This document shows, one piece after another, positions 19,738-27,858 of a stretch of DNA of 48,153 nt (the stretch's first letter is position 1; every line of letters begins with the position of its first letter). The DNA is taken from positions 1 through 48,153 of the forward strand of contig NZ_JAELTT010000031.1 of NCBI RefSeq assembly GCF_016428975.1. The letters are read 5' to 3'. The stretch is from Dyella sp. ASV21. Lineage in GTDB: Bacteria > Pseudomonadota > Gammaproteobacteria > Xanthomonadales > Rhodanobacteraceae. The notes under the pieces were generated by a model. It was not told the origin of the DNA, did not search any database, and saw only the letters and a program-made list of their open reading frames with translations. Position numbers and translations under genes: made by a program.

Positions 19738-20519
19738 ACATCAAAGACGACAACGTGAACGACGCCTCCGACAGCTTCGAGAATGTGTTGGAAGAAGCGG
19801 CGCGGAGCCTGCAGCGCCATGGCTCACCGGGTCACTCGATCGCGCGCATGAACGAGAGCGGCCAGGAGCTGGTGCCGCTGCAGCTGGAAGAACGCCGGTT
19901 GATCCATCGCGATGAGTCGGTGCGTCGCCAGTCCGATGCATTCCGCGAGATTCGTACGCGCCTGCTCGGCATCGCGGGCCAGCAGAACTTCGTCACGTTG
20001 GTGGTTTCAGTAAGCCCGCGCTCAGGTGGCAGCTTCGTCACGCGCAATCTGGCGGCGGCCTTTGCGTTCGATGAAGCCAAAACCAGTTTGCTGATCGACT
20101 GCAATCTGCGCTATCCCAGTCAGCACAAAGCGTTGGGCGTGGAGCCGCTCAGTGGTGGCCTGATCGACTTTCTGGAACAGCCTTCGCTGGGCATCGAGCC
20201 GGTGCTGTACCGAACCGGTATTCCGCGCATGCGCCTGATTCCGGCGGGCAAGGCACGCGAGAACAGCGGCGAGTATTTCTCCTCGTTCCGCATGAGCACC
20301 ATGCTCGACTCGCTGCGCTGTCGCTATCCCGATCGCTACCTGTTCCTGGACGGGCCCGCCATCAAGGGCTCACCGGACGCACGCATCCTTTCGGACCTGG
20401 CCGACTTTGTGGTGGTGGTGGCGGGTTATGGGCGCGACACGCCAGGGGCGATCAGTCAGGCAGTCACCAATTTCGATCCCGAAAAAATGGCCGGTGTGGT
20501 GTTTAACCACGTGCCGTGA
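19734..20519 (+). CDS. BY-kinase/CpsD-like protein with degenerate P-loop
   Basis: Cognate partner of the chain-length determinant by position and fold: DAFREIRTRLLGI, a P-loop strand, LLIDCNLRYPSQH, SGGLIDFLEQ, and YLFLDGPAI as Walker B. The family Walker A, typically GEGK(T/S)F, here reads RSGGSF (residues 96-101), so the ATP-binding lysine is Gly99. Walker A', usually DxD, reads DCN at 122-124. The C-terminus ends NHVP and has no tyrosine cluster. At 261 residues the length is otherwise normal, with an N-terminal extension of about 60 polar residues. It is therefore probably not an active tyrosine kinase, but may still bind the co-polymerase. The gene overlaps its upstream neighbour by 4 bp. 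Confidence 0.82.
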   Translation: MNIKDDNVNDASDSFENVLEEAARSLQRHGSPGHSIARMNESGQELVPLQLEERRLIHRDESVRRQSDAFREIRTRLLGIAGQQNFVTLVVSVSPRSGGSFVTRNLAAAFAFDEAKTSLLIDCNLRYPSQHKALGVEPLSGGLIDFLEQPSLGIEPVLYRTGIPRMRLIPAGKARENSGEYFSSFRMSTMLDSLRCRYPDRYLFLDGPAIKGSPDARILSDLADFVVVVAGYGRDTPGAISQAVTNFDPEKMAGVVFNHVP

Positions 20520-20579
20520 AGGGCCGTACTGCGAGTTGACCTAGGCGGTTCCAGCGACGACTCCACCAGGGGAAGGGAC

Positions 20580-21920
20580 ATGGCAGTACGCACAACACTG
20601 GCTCGATCGATCATGGTTGCCCTGGCGGCGTGCTCGGGCAACGTGTACGCGTCGCAGTTCGACTGGTCGGTCTATGTGACGGGCGAGCACACCGATAACG
20701 CCGCACTGACCACCACCGCGCCGATCAGCACCAATGTGTTGGCTCCTGGCGTCACATTCGCTTACACCCAGCAGGGTTCCGCGGTGCAGGCCAACGTTAC
20801 CGGCAACCTGGAATATCGCAACTATTCCGGCAACACCTTCGCCAACCAGACCGTGGCCCAGGTCGCGGGGCAAGCCAACTGGGCGGTGATTCCCCAGCGG
20901 CTCGATCTCACCGTGCAGGATTACGCAGGCGTGGCGCCGGTGAACTCCCTGGCCGCCAATGCGCCGGGCAATCAGCAGCAAACCAACGTACTTGCCATCG
21001 GCCCGACCCTGCATTTTCGCGTGGGCGAGGGTATGACGGGCGACGCGGAAGTGCACTACATCAATAGCTATGCATCCAAGGTGGACGAGTTCAATTCATC
21101 GCGTGGACAAGCCGCGCTGCGTCTGTTTCGCGATATCAGCCCCACCGACCAGATCTCCGGCAACGTGGAGTACCAGCACGTCGACTTCAGCAGCAGCACG
21201 GCGGGCTCCAACTACGACGATTATGCGGCTTACGCGCGCTACACCAGCCGGCTCACGCACCTGAGCATCGACGCATCGCTGGGCTGGTCGCAAATCAAAT
21301 TTACCCAGGGCGGCTCCTACAGCAGCCCGCTCGCGCGCATTGTGCTGGGCTGGAGTCTTACGCCACGCAGCACCATCACCATCAACGGTGCGTACCAATA
21401 CGCCGATGCGGCGCAGGACATGCTGCAACCCACCAATGTCTCCGTGGGCGGCGAACTGGTGCCCTTGCAGCCGCTCACCGAGGCGATGGACGCCACCCGC
21501 GGAACCATTGGCGTGGGCAGCGTGGTCATCAGCTCGGACGTATACAAGGAACGGCAGATCTCGGCCACCTATAGCTATCGCGATGAACGCCTCAACTTCT
21601 CGGTCGTGCCGTCGTATAGCAAGCTCGATTACATCAACACGACCACGCTGAACCAATCCGCCAAGGGATTGGGTTTCACCACGGACTACAAGCTCACCCA
21701 AAGCGTATCGATATCGGGCTTCGCCACCGGCGAACGGGTGACGTACGACAGCATCGATCGCCACGACAAGGGCTATCGCTACGGCCTGGCGTTCAATCAT
21801 CAGCTGACCCAGCACTGGAGCTGGGGCACTTCCTATGTGCGCCAGATCCAGCACAGCGACACGGTAGGGCAGTCCTACCACGAGAACGAATACCTGGTGA
21901 CGGTGGTATACAAACGATGA
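20580..21920 (+). CDS. Outer-membrane beta-barrel protein (XrtA EPS-associated type)
   Basis: A 446-residue secreted protein with a signal peptide (MAVRTTLARSIMVALAACSGNVYA, cleavage near residue 24). A series of alternating amphipathic strands follows, such as VTFAYTQQGSAVQANVTGNLEY and ISATYSYRDERLNFSVVPSYSK, and the last strand ENEYLVTVVYKR ends in an aromatic-X-basic pattern. About 14 to 18 strands are plausible. The general pattern and position resemble TIGR03016-type outer-membrane proteins of XrtA EPS systems. It may help EPS cross or attach to the outer membrane; this is inference. A strong GGGGAAGGGA site precedes the ATG. Confidence 0.8.
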   Translation: MAVRTTLARSIMVALAACSGNVYASQFDWSVYVTGEHTDNAALTTTAPISTNVLAPGVTFAYTQQGSAVQANVTGNLEYRNYSGNTFANQTVAQVAGQANWAVIPQRLDLTVQDYAGVAPVNSLAANAPGNQQQTNVLAIGPTLHFRVGEGMTGDAEVHYINSYASKVDEFNSSRGQAALRLFRDISPTDQISGNVEYQHVDFSSSTAGSNYDDYAAYARYTSRLTHLSIDASLGWSQIKFTQGGSYSSPLARIVLGWSLTPRSTITINGAYQYADAAQDMLQPTNVSVGGELVPLQPLTEAMDATRGTIGVGSVVISSDVYKERQISATYSYRDERLNFSVVPSYSKLDYINTTTLNQSAKGLGFTTDYKLTQSVSISGFATGERVTYDSIDRHDKGYRYGLAFNHQLTQHWSWGTSYVRQIQHSDTVGQSYHENEYLVTVVYKR

Positions 21921-22699
21921 AACGGCCTGATAAAGAGCTTCCGTTTTTCTTCGGTACGCGCGGGGAGCTATTCGGCATCTATCATCCGGCTCCCCGCTCG
22001 ATGGGTAAGGCAGTGCTGTTGTGCGCGCCGTTGGGCCAGGACTATATCCGTTGCCATCGTCTATACCGACAACTTGCCAGCACGCTGGCGGCGGAGGGCA
22101 TGCCGGTCTTGCGATTCGACTACTACGGCTGCGGTGATTCGGCCGGTGCAAGTAGCGAAGTGGATTGGGATCGTTGCCTGCAAGACACCGCCACGGCGGC
22201 GCACGAGTTGCGCGCGCGTGCGGGTATCGATCATGTGGTGGCGTTTGGCGCTCGCCTGGGTGGCAGCGTGGCACTTGCAGCCGCTCAGGCGGCGCGGCTG
22301 GACGATGTCCTGGTGTGGGATCCCGTGTTGCATGGGGATGCCTACGTCGCCACGCTCGATGCGCTGCAGGACGCCTTGCGACGCGACACCAAGCGTTTCG
22401 TGCGCCCGCGCGAATGGGTGGATGCCGCAGGTCAATGGCTTGGTTTTGAGGTTAACCCGGCACTGCGCCGACAGATCGGCGCCCTGCATGCCGGCTGGCA
22501 CAAGCGACCATCGCTGCTGCTCGACACCTTGGGCGATGCCGCGCCGCACGATTGGAAAGGCTTGTCGGTGGATGCCAGCAGCATCCGCGTGATCGAACCC
22601 GCCACGCCGTGGGACGACCTGGCCCGACTGGAAGCGGCCATCATCTCGCATCCCGTGGTCCAGACCGTCAGCTCGCATTTGAGCGGAGCGTGCGGATGA
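21917..22699 (+). CDS. Alpha/beta-hydrolase-fold protein lacking the nucleophile serine (XrtA hydrolase 2-like)
   Basis: A 260-residue protein with alpha/beta-hydrolase features: AVLLCAPLGQDYIRCHR, VLRFDYYGCGDSAG (oxyanion region), and the elbow VVAFGARLGGSVALAA. At the elbow the serine of GxSxG is replaced by Arg113 (GARLG), so classical hydrolysis is unlikely. VLVWDPVLHGDAYVATL follows. The combination resembles the exosortase A-associated hydrolase 2 family (TIGR03101), for which a GxRxG-type elbow is what I recall. No signal peptide, so probably cytosolic. It overlaps both neighbours by 4 bp. A role in handling activated acyl groups or intermediates for EPS is inference. Confidence 0.78.
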   Translation: MKRPDKELPFFFGTRGELFGIYHPAPRSMGKAVLLCAPLGQDYIRCHRLYRQLASTLAAEGMPVLRFDYYGCGDSAGASSEVDWDRCLQDTATAAHELRARAGIDHVVAFGARLGGSVALAAAQAARLDDVLVWDPVLHGDAYVATLDALQDALRRDTKRFVRPREWVDAAGQWLGFEVNPALRRQIGALHAGWHKRPSLLLDTLGDAAPHDWKGLSVDASSIRVIEPATPWDDLARLEAAIISHPVVQTVSSHLSGACG

Positions 22700-23529
22700 T
22701 CGAGCGGGCCTTCCGGTTTGGACGCGCACAGCACCTGGTGGGCATCGCCGGGCTGCCCGAATCCACCCCAGCGCCGGTGGGCGTGATCGTTCTCAATGCG
22801 GGGCTGGTGCATCGCGTCGGTCCGTTTCGCCTCAATGTCGATATGACGCGTCGCATGAATGCGCTGGGTTATGCGACTTTGCGCTTTGACATGTCCACCA
22901 TTGGCGACAGCGGTGCGTCCGGGGAGTCGCAGACGCGCGCGCAGCAGGTTTGCGCCGATGTGGACGACGCCATGAGCCTGCTGCAGCAGCAGGCCGGGTG
23001 TTCCCGCTTCGTGCTGGTGGGCCTGTGCTCGGGCGCCGAGAAAGCGCATACCGTGGCCCGCGATCGGGCCAGCCACACCAGGCTCACCGGCGTGGTGTTC
23101 TTGGATGGCTTTGCCTACCGCACGCTGGGTTTCAAACTGCGCTATTACCTTCCGCGCGTGTTCAACCTGCGCAGATGGACGCGCTGGCTGGGGCGCAAGT
23201 CGCGTGAACTGGCCAAGGGTGACGCACCGTCCTTCGGCGTGGCGCCGCTGCCGCAGGACGTCGTGAGCGAAGACCTGCGCGATATGGTCGGGCGGGGCCT
23301 CAAGCTCTGCATGATCTACAGCGGCGGCATCAACATGTATTTCAACCACTCGCGGCAGTTCCGCGAGTGCTTCGGCAGCGTCATGGCCAGCCCGGCCGTG
23401 AGCACGCGCTACATCGAGGAAACCGACCACACCTACGTGCTGGTGGACGATCGGCGGCATCTGATCGACCACATCGAGGCGTGGCTCTGCCGCAATTTTC
23501 CCACAGCCCATGCAGGTGCTTCGCCATGA
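22696..23529 (+). CDS. Alpha/beta-hydrolase with GLCSG elbow (XrtA hydrolase 1-like)
   Basis: A 277-residue protein starting at the ATG that overlaps the previous stop. Features are VIVLNAGLVHRVGPFRLNVDM, TLRFDMSTIGDSGASG, and the elbow FVLVGLCSGAEKAH. In that elbow Cys111 sits at the nucleophile position of the Sm-x-Nu-x-Sm pattern. Later come GVVFLDGFAYRTLGF and a candidate catalytic His in EETDHTYVLVDDRRHLIDHI. This resembles the exosortase A-associated hydrolase 1 family (TIGR03100). It could be a thiol-dependent acyl-handling enzyme; its substrate is unknown. It also overlaps galE by 4 bp. Confidence 0.78.
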   Translation: MIERAFRFGRAQHLVGIAGLPESTPAPVGVIVLNAGLVHRVGPFRLNVDMTRRMNALGYATLRFDMSTIGDSGASGESQTRAQQVCADVDDAMSLLQQQAGCSRFVLVGLCSGAEKAHTVARDRASHTRLTGVVFLDGFAYRTLGFKLRYYLPRVFNLRRWTRWLGRKSRELAKGDAPSFGVAPLPQDVVSEDLRDMVGRGLKLCMIYSGGINMYFNHSRQFRECFGSVMASPAVSTRYIEETDHTYVLVDDRRHLIDHIEAWLCRNFPTAHAGASP

Positions 23530-24521
23530 ATGGAGTCCTCGTCACCGGCGGAGCCGGCTATATCGGTAGTCACGTCGTGCAGCAGCTGGTGGCGCGCGGA
23601 GAGCACGTGGTGGTGATCGACAATCTTTCCACCGGTTACGCCGAAGCCGTGCACGGTGCCGAACTCGTCGTGGGCAATATCGGCGATCGAGGCCTGGTAT
23701 CGAGGGTGCTCGAACGCTACCGGGTCGATACGGTGCTGCATTTCGCGGCGCATACCGTAGTGCCCGAGTCGGTGAGTGATCCGGTCAAGTATTACGGCAA
23801 CAACACCTGCAACACCTGCAACCTGCTGGCCAGTTGTGCGGAAGCCGGCGTGCAGCACTTTATTTTCTCATCGACGGCGGCGGTGTACGGCCTGACCGAG
23901 GCCGGGATCGCGGATGAGGAAACACCCACCAACCCCGTCAACCCGTATGGCATGTCCAAGCTGATGTCGGAGAACATCCTGCGCGACTTGAGCGCGGCAT
24001 CGAGCTTGCGGCATGTGATCCTTCGCTACTTCAATGTCGCGGGTTGCGATCCTCTGGGGCGCATCGGTCATTCCGCCCCGCATGCCACCTTGCTTATCAA
24101 GGCCGCGTGCGAACATGCGGTCGGCAAATGCGAGAGCTTGTGCATCTACGGCACCGATTACAACACGCCGGATGGTACCGGCATTCGTGATTACATCCAC
24201 GTGGAGGATCTGGCGGCCGCGCATTTGCGTGCACTGGATCACCTGCGTCGCGGCGGCTCGTCGCTCACGCTCAATTGCGGCTATGGGCATGGCTACAGCG
24301 TGCGCGAAGTGATCGACTCGGTGACGCGGGTCAGCGGTCGCGCGCTCAATGTGGTGGAACGTCCGCGTCGCGCCGGCGATCTGGCCATGTTGATCGCGCA
24401 GAGCGCGCGCCTGCAGGAGGTGCTGGATTGGCATCCGCAATATGACGACCTGGACTTTATCGTCACCACCGCGTTCCGTTGGGAGCAGAAGATGGTGGAG
24501 CGGATAGCGCATGTGGCCTGA
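23526..24521 (+). CDS. galE: UDP-glucose 4-epimerase
   Basis: NAD-dependent short-chain dehydrogenase that interconverts UDP-glucose and UDP-galactose (or the N-acetyl forms), supplying sugar donors. The 331-residue product has TGGAGYIG at 7-14, HFAAHTVVPESVSDP, the catalytic Ser region FSSTAAVYG, and the YxxxK dyad in NPYGMSK. Family-specific features include LRYFNVAGCDPLGRIGH and IYGTDYNTPDGTGIRDYIHVEDLAAAH. The start overlaps the previous gene (ATGA). The C-terminus (EVLDWHPQYDDLDFIV) is typical. Its place in the EPS operon suggests a galactose-configured sugar in the polymer. Confidence 0.93.
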   Translation: MNGVLVTGGAGYIGSHVVQQLVARGEHVVVIDNLSTGYAEAVHGAELVVGNIGDRGLVSRVLERYRVDTVLHFAAHTVVPESVSDPVKYYGNNTCNTCNLLASCAEAGVQHFIFSSTAAVYGLTEAGIADEETPTNPVNPYGMSKLMSENILRDLSAASSLRHVILRYFNVAGCDPLGRIGHSAPHATLLIKAACEHAVGKCESLCIYGTDYNTPDGTGIRDYIHVEDLAAAHLRALDHLRRGGSSLTLNCGYGHGYSVREVIDSVTRVSGRALNVVERPRRAGDLAMLIAQSARLQEVLDWHPQYDDLDFIVTTAFRWEQKMVERIAHVA

Positions 24522-26247
24522 TATCGCCATCGCGCGTCGCTGCCGCGTCGCCCTGGGTGTGCTGCTGCTGTTCGCGGGCGCGGCTGCGGCTGCCTCTACA
24601 CACTCGGCAACCAAGGCGCATACCAACCCGTCGCCGGCCACGCAGGCCGGAACAGCGACTGCCGCGCAGGGCGAGTTGCTACCCGATCAGCGCATCGTGG
24701 TCCATCGCAACGTGGGAGACCGTTCGCCTGCGCTGGTGACCATGGGCATTCCGTTTGCGCCGGATACGCTGAAGGACCCGCAACTGCTGCGGATTCTCGA
24801 CGAGAAGGGCAACGAAGTGCCTTCGGTCGCCAAGACCGTGCTGCATTGGTACGCCAAGGACAACAGCATCCGCGCCGTACGTGTGCAATTCCGTGCACCG
24901 CTCACCTCCGATGAGGAGACCTTCTACTTCGCGATCGACAAACCGCGCCAGCAGGAGATCGCCGGCTGGCCGTACGATACGGGATTGGTGGAGGGGGAAA
25001 AGGGCCTTCGCGTGCCTGCCGCGCTCGCCACGCTTACCCCCGAATGGCTGACCGCTTCGCTGATCGCCGGCCCGCAGGCGGTCGCCGCACCGAACGAGGC
25101 TTACGCCAACTATGTCGCCACCCAGTTCAAATGGGCCGGTCGCTTGCCGGCGGACGATTCCACCGCATTCCTGTTTGATCGATCCTCGACCTTGTTCAAG
25201 GCGTACATTCGTACCGGTCGGCTGGACTACCTGCAGGCGGCCGATCTCAGTTACCGCTTCTACATGAAGTACATCAAGCGCGACGGTATGCCGGAGAGCC
25301 CTGGTTGTGCGGGCGGCTGGACGTATAACGACAAGCCTTGCGACGTGAAGTACGTCTATATCGAGCCCATTCTGCTTTCCCTTGCGCTCACCGGCGACGA
25401 TGTGACCTACGACAGCGCGATGGTGGAGAAGATGGCGACGCTGTGGGACAACGGCGGCTGGAACAATCGGCCCGGTCCTTACACCAAGCCGCAGCAGTAC
25501 TTCACCGAACGACTCGCCGGGCTGGGTTTGTTGGCCACGGTGAGCGCGTATGAACTCACCGGCGACAAGCGCTGGCTGGCCAAGGTGAACGATCGGGTGG
25601 GTTGGCTGTATGAGCACCAGCGCAACAACCCGGACGGATTGGGCGACGATGGCTCCTGGCGCAATAGCTGGAATATCCACGAGAACGACGATTGGAACCC
25701 CGCCAGCGATGTGCGCGGTGCCTCGCCGTGGATGACCGAGAACATCATCGATGGTCTATGGCATGCGTGGCTGGTCACCGGGGACAAGCGCATTCCGGGC
25801 ATGATTGCCGGGTTTGGCCGCTATCTGGAGCAGTACGGATGGATCAGTCGCGACCTGCTGGTGAATCCGCACGATTGGCGTAACCCGTGTTCAGGCGCAG
25901 ATGGACAGATTGCCTGGTATTGGTCGTCCTCCAAGGCCAAGATCGATGCCTTGCGCAAGATTCAGGAATCGGAAGGTTGGTACAGCGACGCCCACGACGT
26001 GGAGTTGGCGTTGCCGGTAGCGGCGGCCTACTACTTCGAAACCGACCCCAAGCAGAGTGCGGCCTTGAAGGAGCGCTTCGAGAAGCTCTCCAGTTCATAT
26101 AGCCCCGCTTGCGGCAAGCTCGACGACACCAAGCGCCGGTTCAATTGGAACAACCGCGGCAGTGGCGTCGTGCAGTGGCTGATGCGGCAGCCGCCGGGCA
26201 GTGGCGCGTCGCCTCCGGCATCGCCTGCAGCGCAGGCCTCGCCATGA
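24511..26247 (+). CDS. Secreted toroid-like protein, candidate EPS-modifying hydrolase or lyase
   Basis: A 578-residue protein with a signal peptide (hydrophobic segment at about 10-27, ending AAAAAS). I cannot place it firmly. The N-terminal part (RIVVHRNVGDRSPALVTMGI, later VRVQFRAPLTSDEETFYFAI) looks like a beta-rich 'RIFT-barrel'-type domain. The rest has repeated Trp/Tyr-rich helical pairs (FKAYIRTGRLDYLQAADLSYRFYMKY, WLYEHQRNNPDGLGDDGSW, HAWLVTGDKRIPGMIAGFGRYL) that suggest an (alpha/alpha) toroid as in polysaccharide hydrolases and lyases. The C-terminus is Pro/Ala/Ser-rich. It overlaps galE by 11 bp. A periplasmic EPS lyase or hydrolase that trims the polymer is plausible but not shown. 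Confidence 0.6.
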   Translation: MWPDIAIARRCRVALGVLLLFAGAAAAASTHSATKAHTNPSPATQAGTATAAQGELLPDQRIVVHRNVGDRSPALVTMGIPFAPDTLKDPQLLRILDEKGNEVPSVAKTVLHWYAKDNSIRAVRVQFRAPLTSDEETFYFAIDKPRQQEIAGWPYDTGLVEGEKGLRVPAALATLTPEWLTASLIAGPQAVAAPNEAYANYVATQFKWAGRLPADDSTAFLFDRSSTLFKAYIRTGRLDYLQAADLSYRFYMKYIKRDGMPESPGCAGGWTYNDKPCDVKYVYIEPILLSLALTGDDVTYDSAMVEKMATLWDNGGWNNRPGPYTKPQQYFTERLAGLGLLATVSAYELTGDKRWLAKVNDRVGWLYEHQRNNPDGLGDDGSWRNSWNIHENDDWNPASDVRGASPWMTENIIDGLWHAWLVTGDKRIPGMIAGFGRYLEQYGWISRDLLVNPHDWRNPCSGADGQIAWYWSSSKAKIDALRKIQESEGWYSDAHDVELALPVAAAYYFETDPKQSAALKERFEKLSSSYSPACGKLDDTKRRFNWNNRGSGVVQWLMRQPPGSGASPPASPAAQASP

Positions 26248-26314
26248 ATCGGGGGCCGCGCAACAGGGGCGCAGCCTCCCAACGGCAGGGTCAGCGATGC
26301 ATGCGGAGCACCGC

Positions 26315-27841
26315 ATGAGCAGCCGTACCGCCATCCTGCGCAGCGTCACCATCGTTTCGGTATCGAGCTATATCGAGTTCGCGCTCGGCTTGCTGGTGAG
26401 TGTGTGGATCGCGCGCGCGCTGGGACCGTCCGACTTTGGCCGTTACGCCTTCACCGTGTGGTTGTGTGGGTGGTTGATCGTCTGCAGCAATCACGCGCTT
26501 ACCACGTCGTCGACCAAGTTCATCGCCGAAGCGGAGGGTGCCGGGCAAACCCAGGTCGCCTCCCATATCGCCTATTGGCTCAACCAGGTGCAGCACAAGA
26601 GCAGCCTGATCGTGGTGGGGCTGTTCCTGCTGGCGTTGACCATCATCCAGCCGGCCGAATGGCATAACGGCCTGCTGCCGGCAGCGGCGATGGTGGTGGT
26701 GGCCACGGTGAGCAAGGCCAACTACGCCATGCGTGTGGCGATTGCTAAGGGGCAGGAGCACTTCGAGCCGGAAGCTATCGCTACCGTGCTGGGTGGCGTG
26801 GTGGGTATGGGCCTGGTGCTTGCGGCCATGGTGCTGCATGCGGGGTTGCTGGCCTTCGTCGGCTTGTTCACGGTGGCATGCCTGCTGCTCAACCTGATCA
26901 ACCGCGTGGCCTATCGACACTACTGCGTGCCGTTCGGAAAAGGTCCGATCCCGTTGGAGCTGAAGGCGCGGCTGGTGCGCCATTTGCGGCTCACCGCCGT
27001 GCTGATCCTGGTGGGTTCCTGCAAGGCGGGCACCATTGAAGTGTTCCTGCTCAACACGTTCAGTACCACCACCGCCGTGGGTTTTTTTGCGATCGCCGGA
27101 ACCTTGACCAAGGGGGCGGTGCAGTTGTTCTCGGTGGGGCTGACGTCGACTTTGCTGCCGTATATGTCCAAGTCGTACGGCCAGAAGGGGCATGAGAACG
27201 CGGTGCGCTTTCTCGGCGAAGCTTCGCGCTTCTATTGGGCATTGGGGTTGCTCATTGCCGGGCTCGGCCTGGTCACCACGCCCGATATCGTTACCCTGAT
27301 GTATGGGCACCGCTACGTGGACGCGATTCCCGCCATTGAAACCATGCTGGTGCTGGCGGGCTTGCTGTTGGTGGTCAATGGCATCGCTGCCTACCAGACC
27401 GTGGTGGACCGGCAAGGTGACCGCGTACGCATCGCCATGATCTCGCTGACCGTCAACGCCGTGCTTGGCTTGGCGCTGGTTCCCTGGCTTGGGCTCACCG
27501 GCGCGGTGCTGGCCTATGCGGGTACGCGGTTCTCCGAGTTGTTGCTGGCGATCTACTACCTGCGCCGTGCCACCACGGGCGGCTTGCCGGTGGGGGCTAT
27601 GGCGCGCTTGTTCGGTATCGGGCTGTTGGCGACCGCGACGGCGTGGCTGGTGACACATTGGGTCGCCAACCCCTTTGGCTTCCTGCTGGGTAGCGCCGTC
27701 TTCCTGGTGGTGTTCCTGCCGGCCAGCGTGCTGGTGCGCTACTGGGCCGACGATGATTACCAGTTCATTGCCTCGGTGGCGCAGCGCCTGGGGCCACCCG
27801 GACGCGTGTTGATGCGCGGCCTTAGTTGTCTACAAGGATAG
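26315..27841 (+). CDS. Wzx-type polysaccharide flippase (MATE/MOP superfamily)
   Basis: Integral inner-membrane protein expected to flip undecaprenyl-linked repeat units. The 508-residue product has about 12-14 transmembrane helices. The N-terminus SVTIVSVSSYIEFALGLLVSVWIARALGPSDFGRYAF is the usual first-helix signature of polysaccharide flippases, with the 'ARxLGPxxFGxY' loop. Repeat-like later loops are SVGLTSTLLPYMSKSYG and MLVLAGLLLVVNGIAAYQTVV. ATG 26315 has a GGAG site at good spacing; an in-frame ATG at 26297 is possible. It implies a Wzx/Wzy route; the matching polymerase is the minus-strand gene 37294-38559. Confidence 0.88.
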   Translation: MSSRTAILRSVTIVSVSSYIEFALGLLVSVWIARALGPSDFGRYAFTVWLCGWLIVCSNHALTTSSTKFIAEAEGAGQTQVASHIAYWLNQVQHKSSLIVVGLFLLALTIIQPAEWHNGLLPAAAMVVVATVSKANYAMRVAIAKGQEHFEPEAIATVLGGVVGMGLVLAAMVLHAGLLAFVGLFTVACLLLNLINRVAYRHYCVPFGKGPIPLELKARLVRHLRLTAVLILVGSCKAGTIEVFLLNTFSTTTAVGFFAIAGTLTKGAVQLFSVGLTSTLLPYMSKSYGQKGHENAVRFLGEASRFYWALGLLIAGLGLVTTPDIVTLMYGHRYVDAIPAIETMLVLAGLLLVVNGIAAYQTVVDRQGDRVRIAMISLTVNAVLGLALVPWLGLTGAVLAYAGTRFSELLLAIYYLRRATTGGLPVGAMARLFGIGLLATATAWLVTHWVANPFGFLLGSAVFLVVFLPASVLVRYWADDDYQFIASVAQRLGPPGRVLMRGLSCLQG

Positions 27842-27858
27842 GGAGCCTGGATCTCGCC

